Source: Isochrysis galbana
Lineage: Eukaryota > Haptophyta > Isochrysidales > Isochrysidaceae
Direction: 5' to 3'
Assembly (NCBI GenBank): GCA_018136815.1
Contig: CM030941.1
Span: 2,079,539-2,143,538, forward strand
Length of the DNA stretch: 64,000 nt
The notes under the pieces are model-generated. The model saw only the letters and a program-made list of their open reading frames with translations, searched no databases and was not told the origin of the DNA. Shown one piece after another: positions 63,202 to 64,000 of the stretch. A program made the translations under genes and the position numbers. Position 1 is the stretch's first letter, and every line of letters starts with the position of its first letter.

Positions 63202-64000
<799 letters not shown>

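Overview
The window is nuclear DNA of a eukaryotic microalga or related protist. Coding regions are GC-rich and split by short GT-AG introns (97-242 bp where I could place both ends), whose donors are often GTGCGC, GTGTGC or GTGAGC. Polypurine tracts and decayed transposons fill the gaps. A haptophyte is my best guess, with stramenopile algae next; this is inference from style and gene content. No bacterial operons, rRNA, recognisable tRNA or CRISPR were seen.

Host genes, left to right: a kinesin-13-like motor with a very long N-terminal extension and a C-terminal SAM-like domain (-, 3442-7872); an F-box/AMN1-type LRR protein (+, 12506-15325); a BAG-like protein with a new N-terminal module (-, 19180-20730); mitochondrial glycine decarboxylase P-protein (-, 22559-25616), divergent from an NT-C2/coiled-coil protein (+, 26273-28795); a phosducin-like 3 protein (+, 30703-31371); a two-repeat Myb protein (-, 35484-37178); GlcNAc-transferase I (+, 40057-41605); a TLDc protein (+, 49965-51160); a secreted G8/beta-helix protein with a fungal-type cellulose-binding module (+, 53004-56627); a beta-helix protein (+, 59660-60721); and the 3' part of UDP-glucose 4-epimerase (-, 63202-64000). 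Splice junctions were placed by reading donors and acceptors that keep family motifs in frame. These are mostly unrelated single-copy functions: photorespiration/one-carbon metabolism, secretory N-glycan maturation, nucleotide-sugar supply, chaperone cofactors, cytoskeleton and transcription.

The rest is mobile-element debris: LINE fragments (about 380-1242 and 31907-32932) and a repeated LINE-like terminal region (1208, 2098, 38208); a hAT transposase (10163-11569); a non-autonomous hAT-like element with an 8-bp target duplication (58291-58822); a Stowaway-like MITE with TA flanks (8834-9455); a chromodomain Ty3/gypsy pol with one in-frame stop (44003-46693) beside a 100-base assembly gap; a probable copia RNase H relic; and several dispersed repeats in direct and inverted order.

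The least explained items are a pair of overlapping tandem paralogous ORFs with more AT-rich codon use (33325-34267), and a three-copy protein module (9637, 11803, 30118) whose copies all start near a TTAAGGTGG motif and one of which abuts the hAT transposase.
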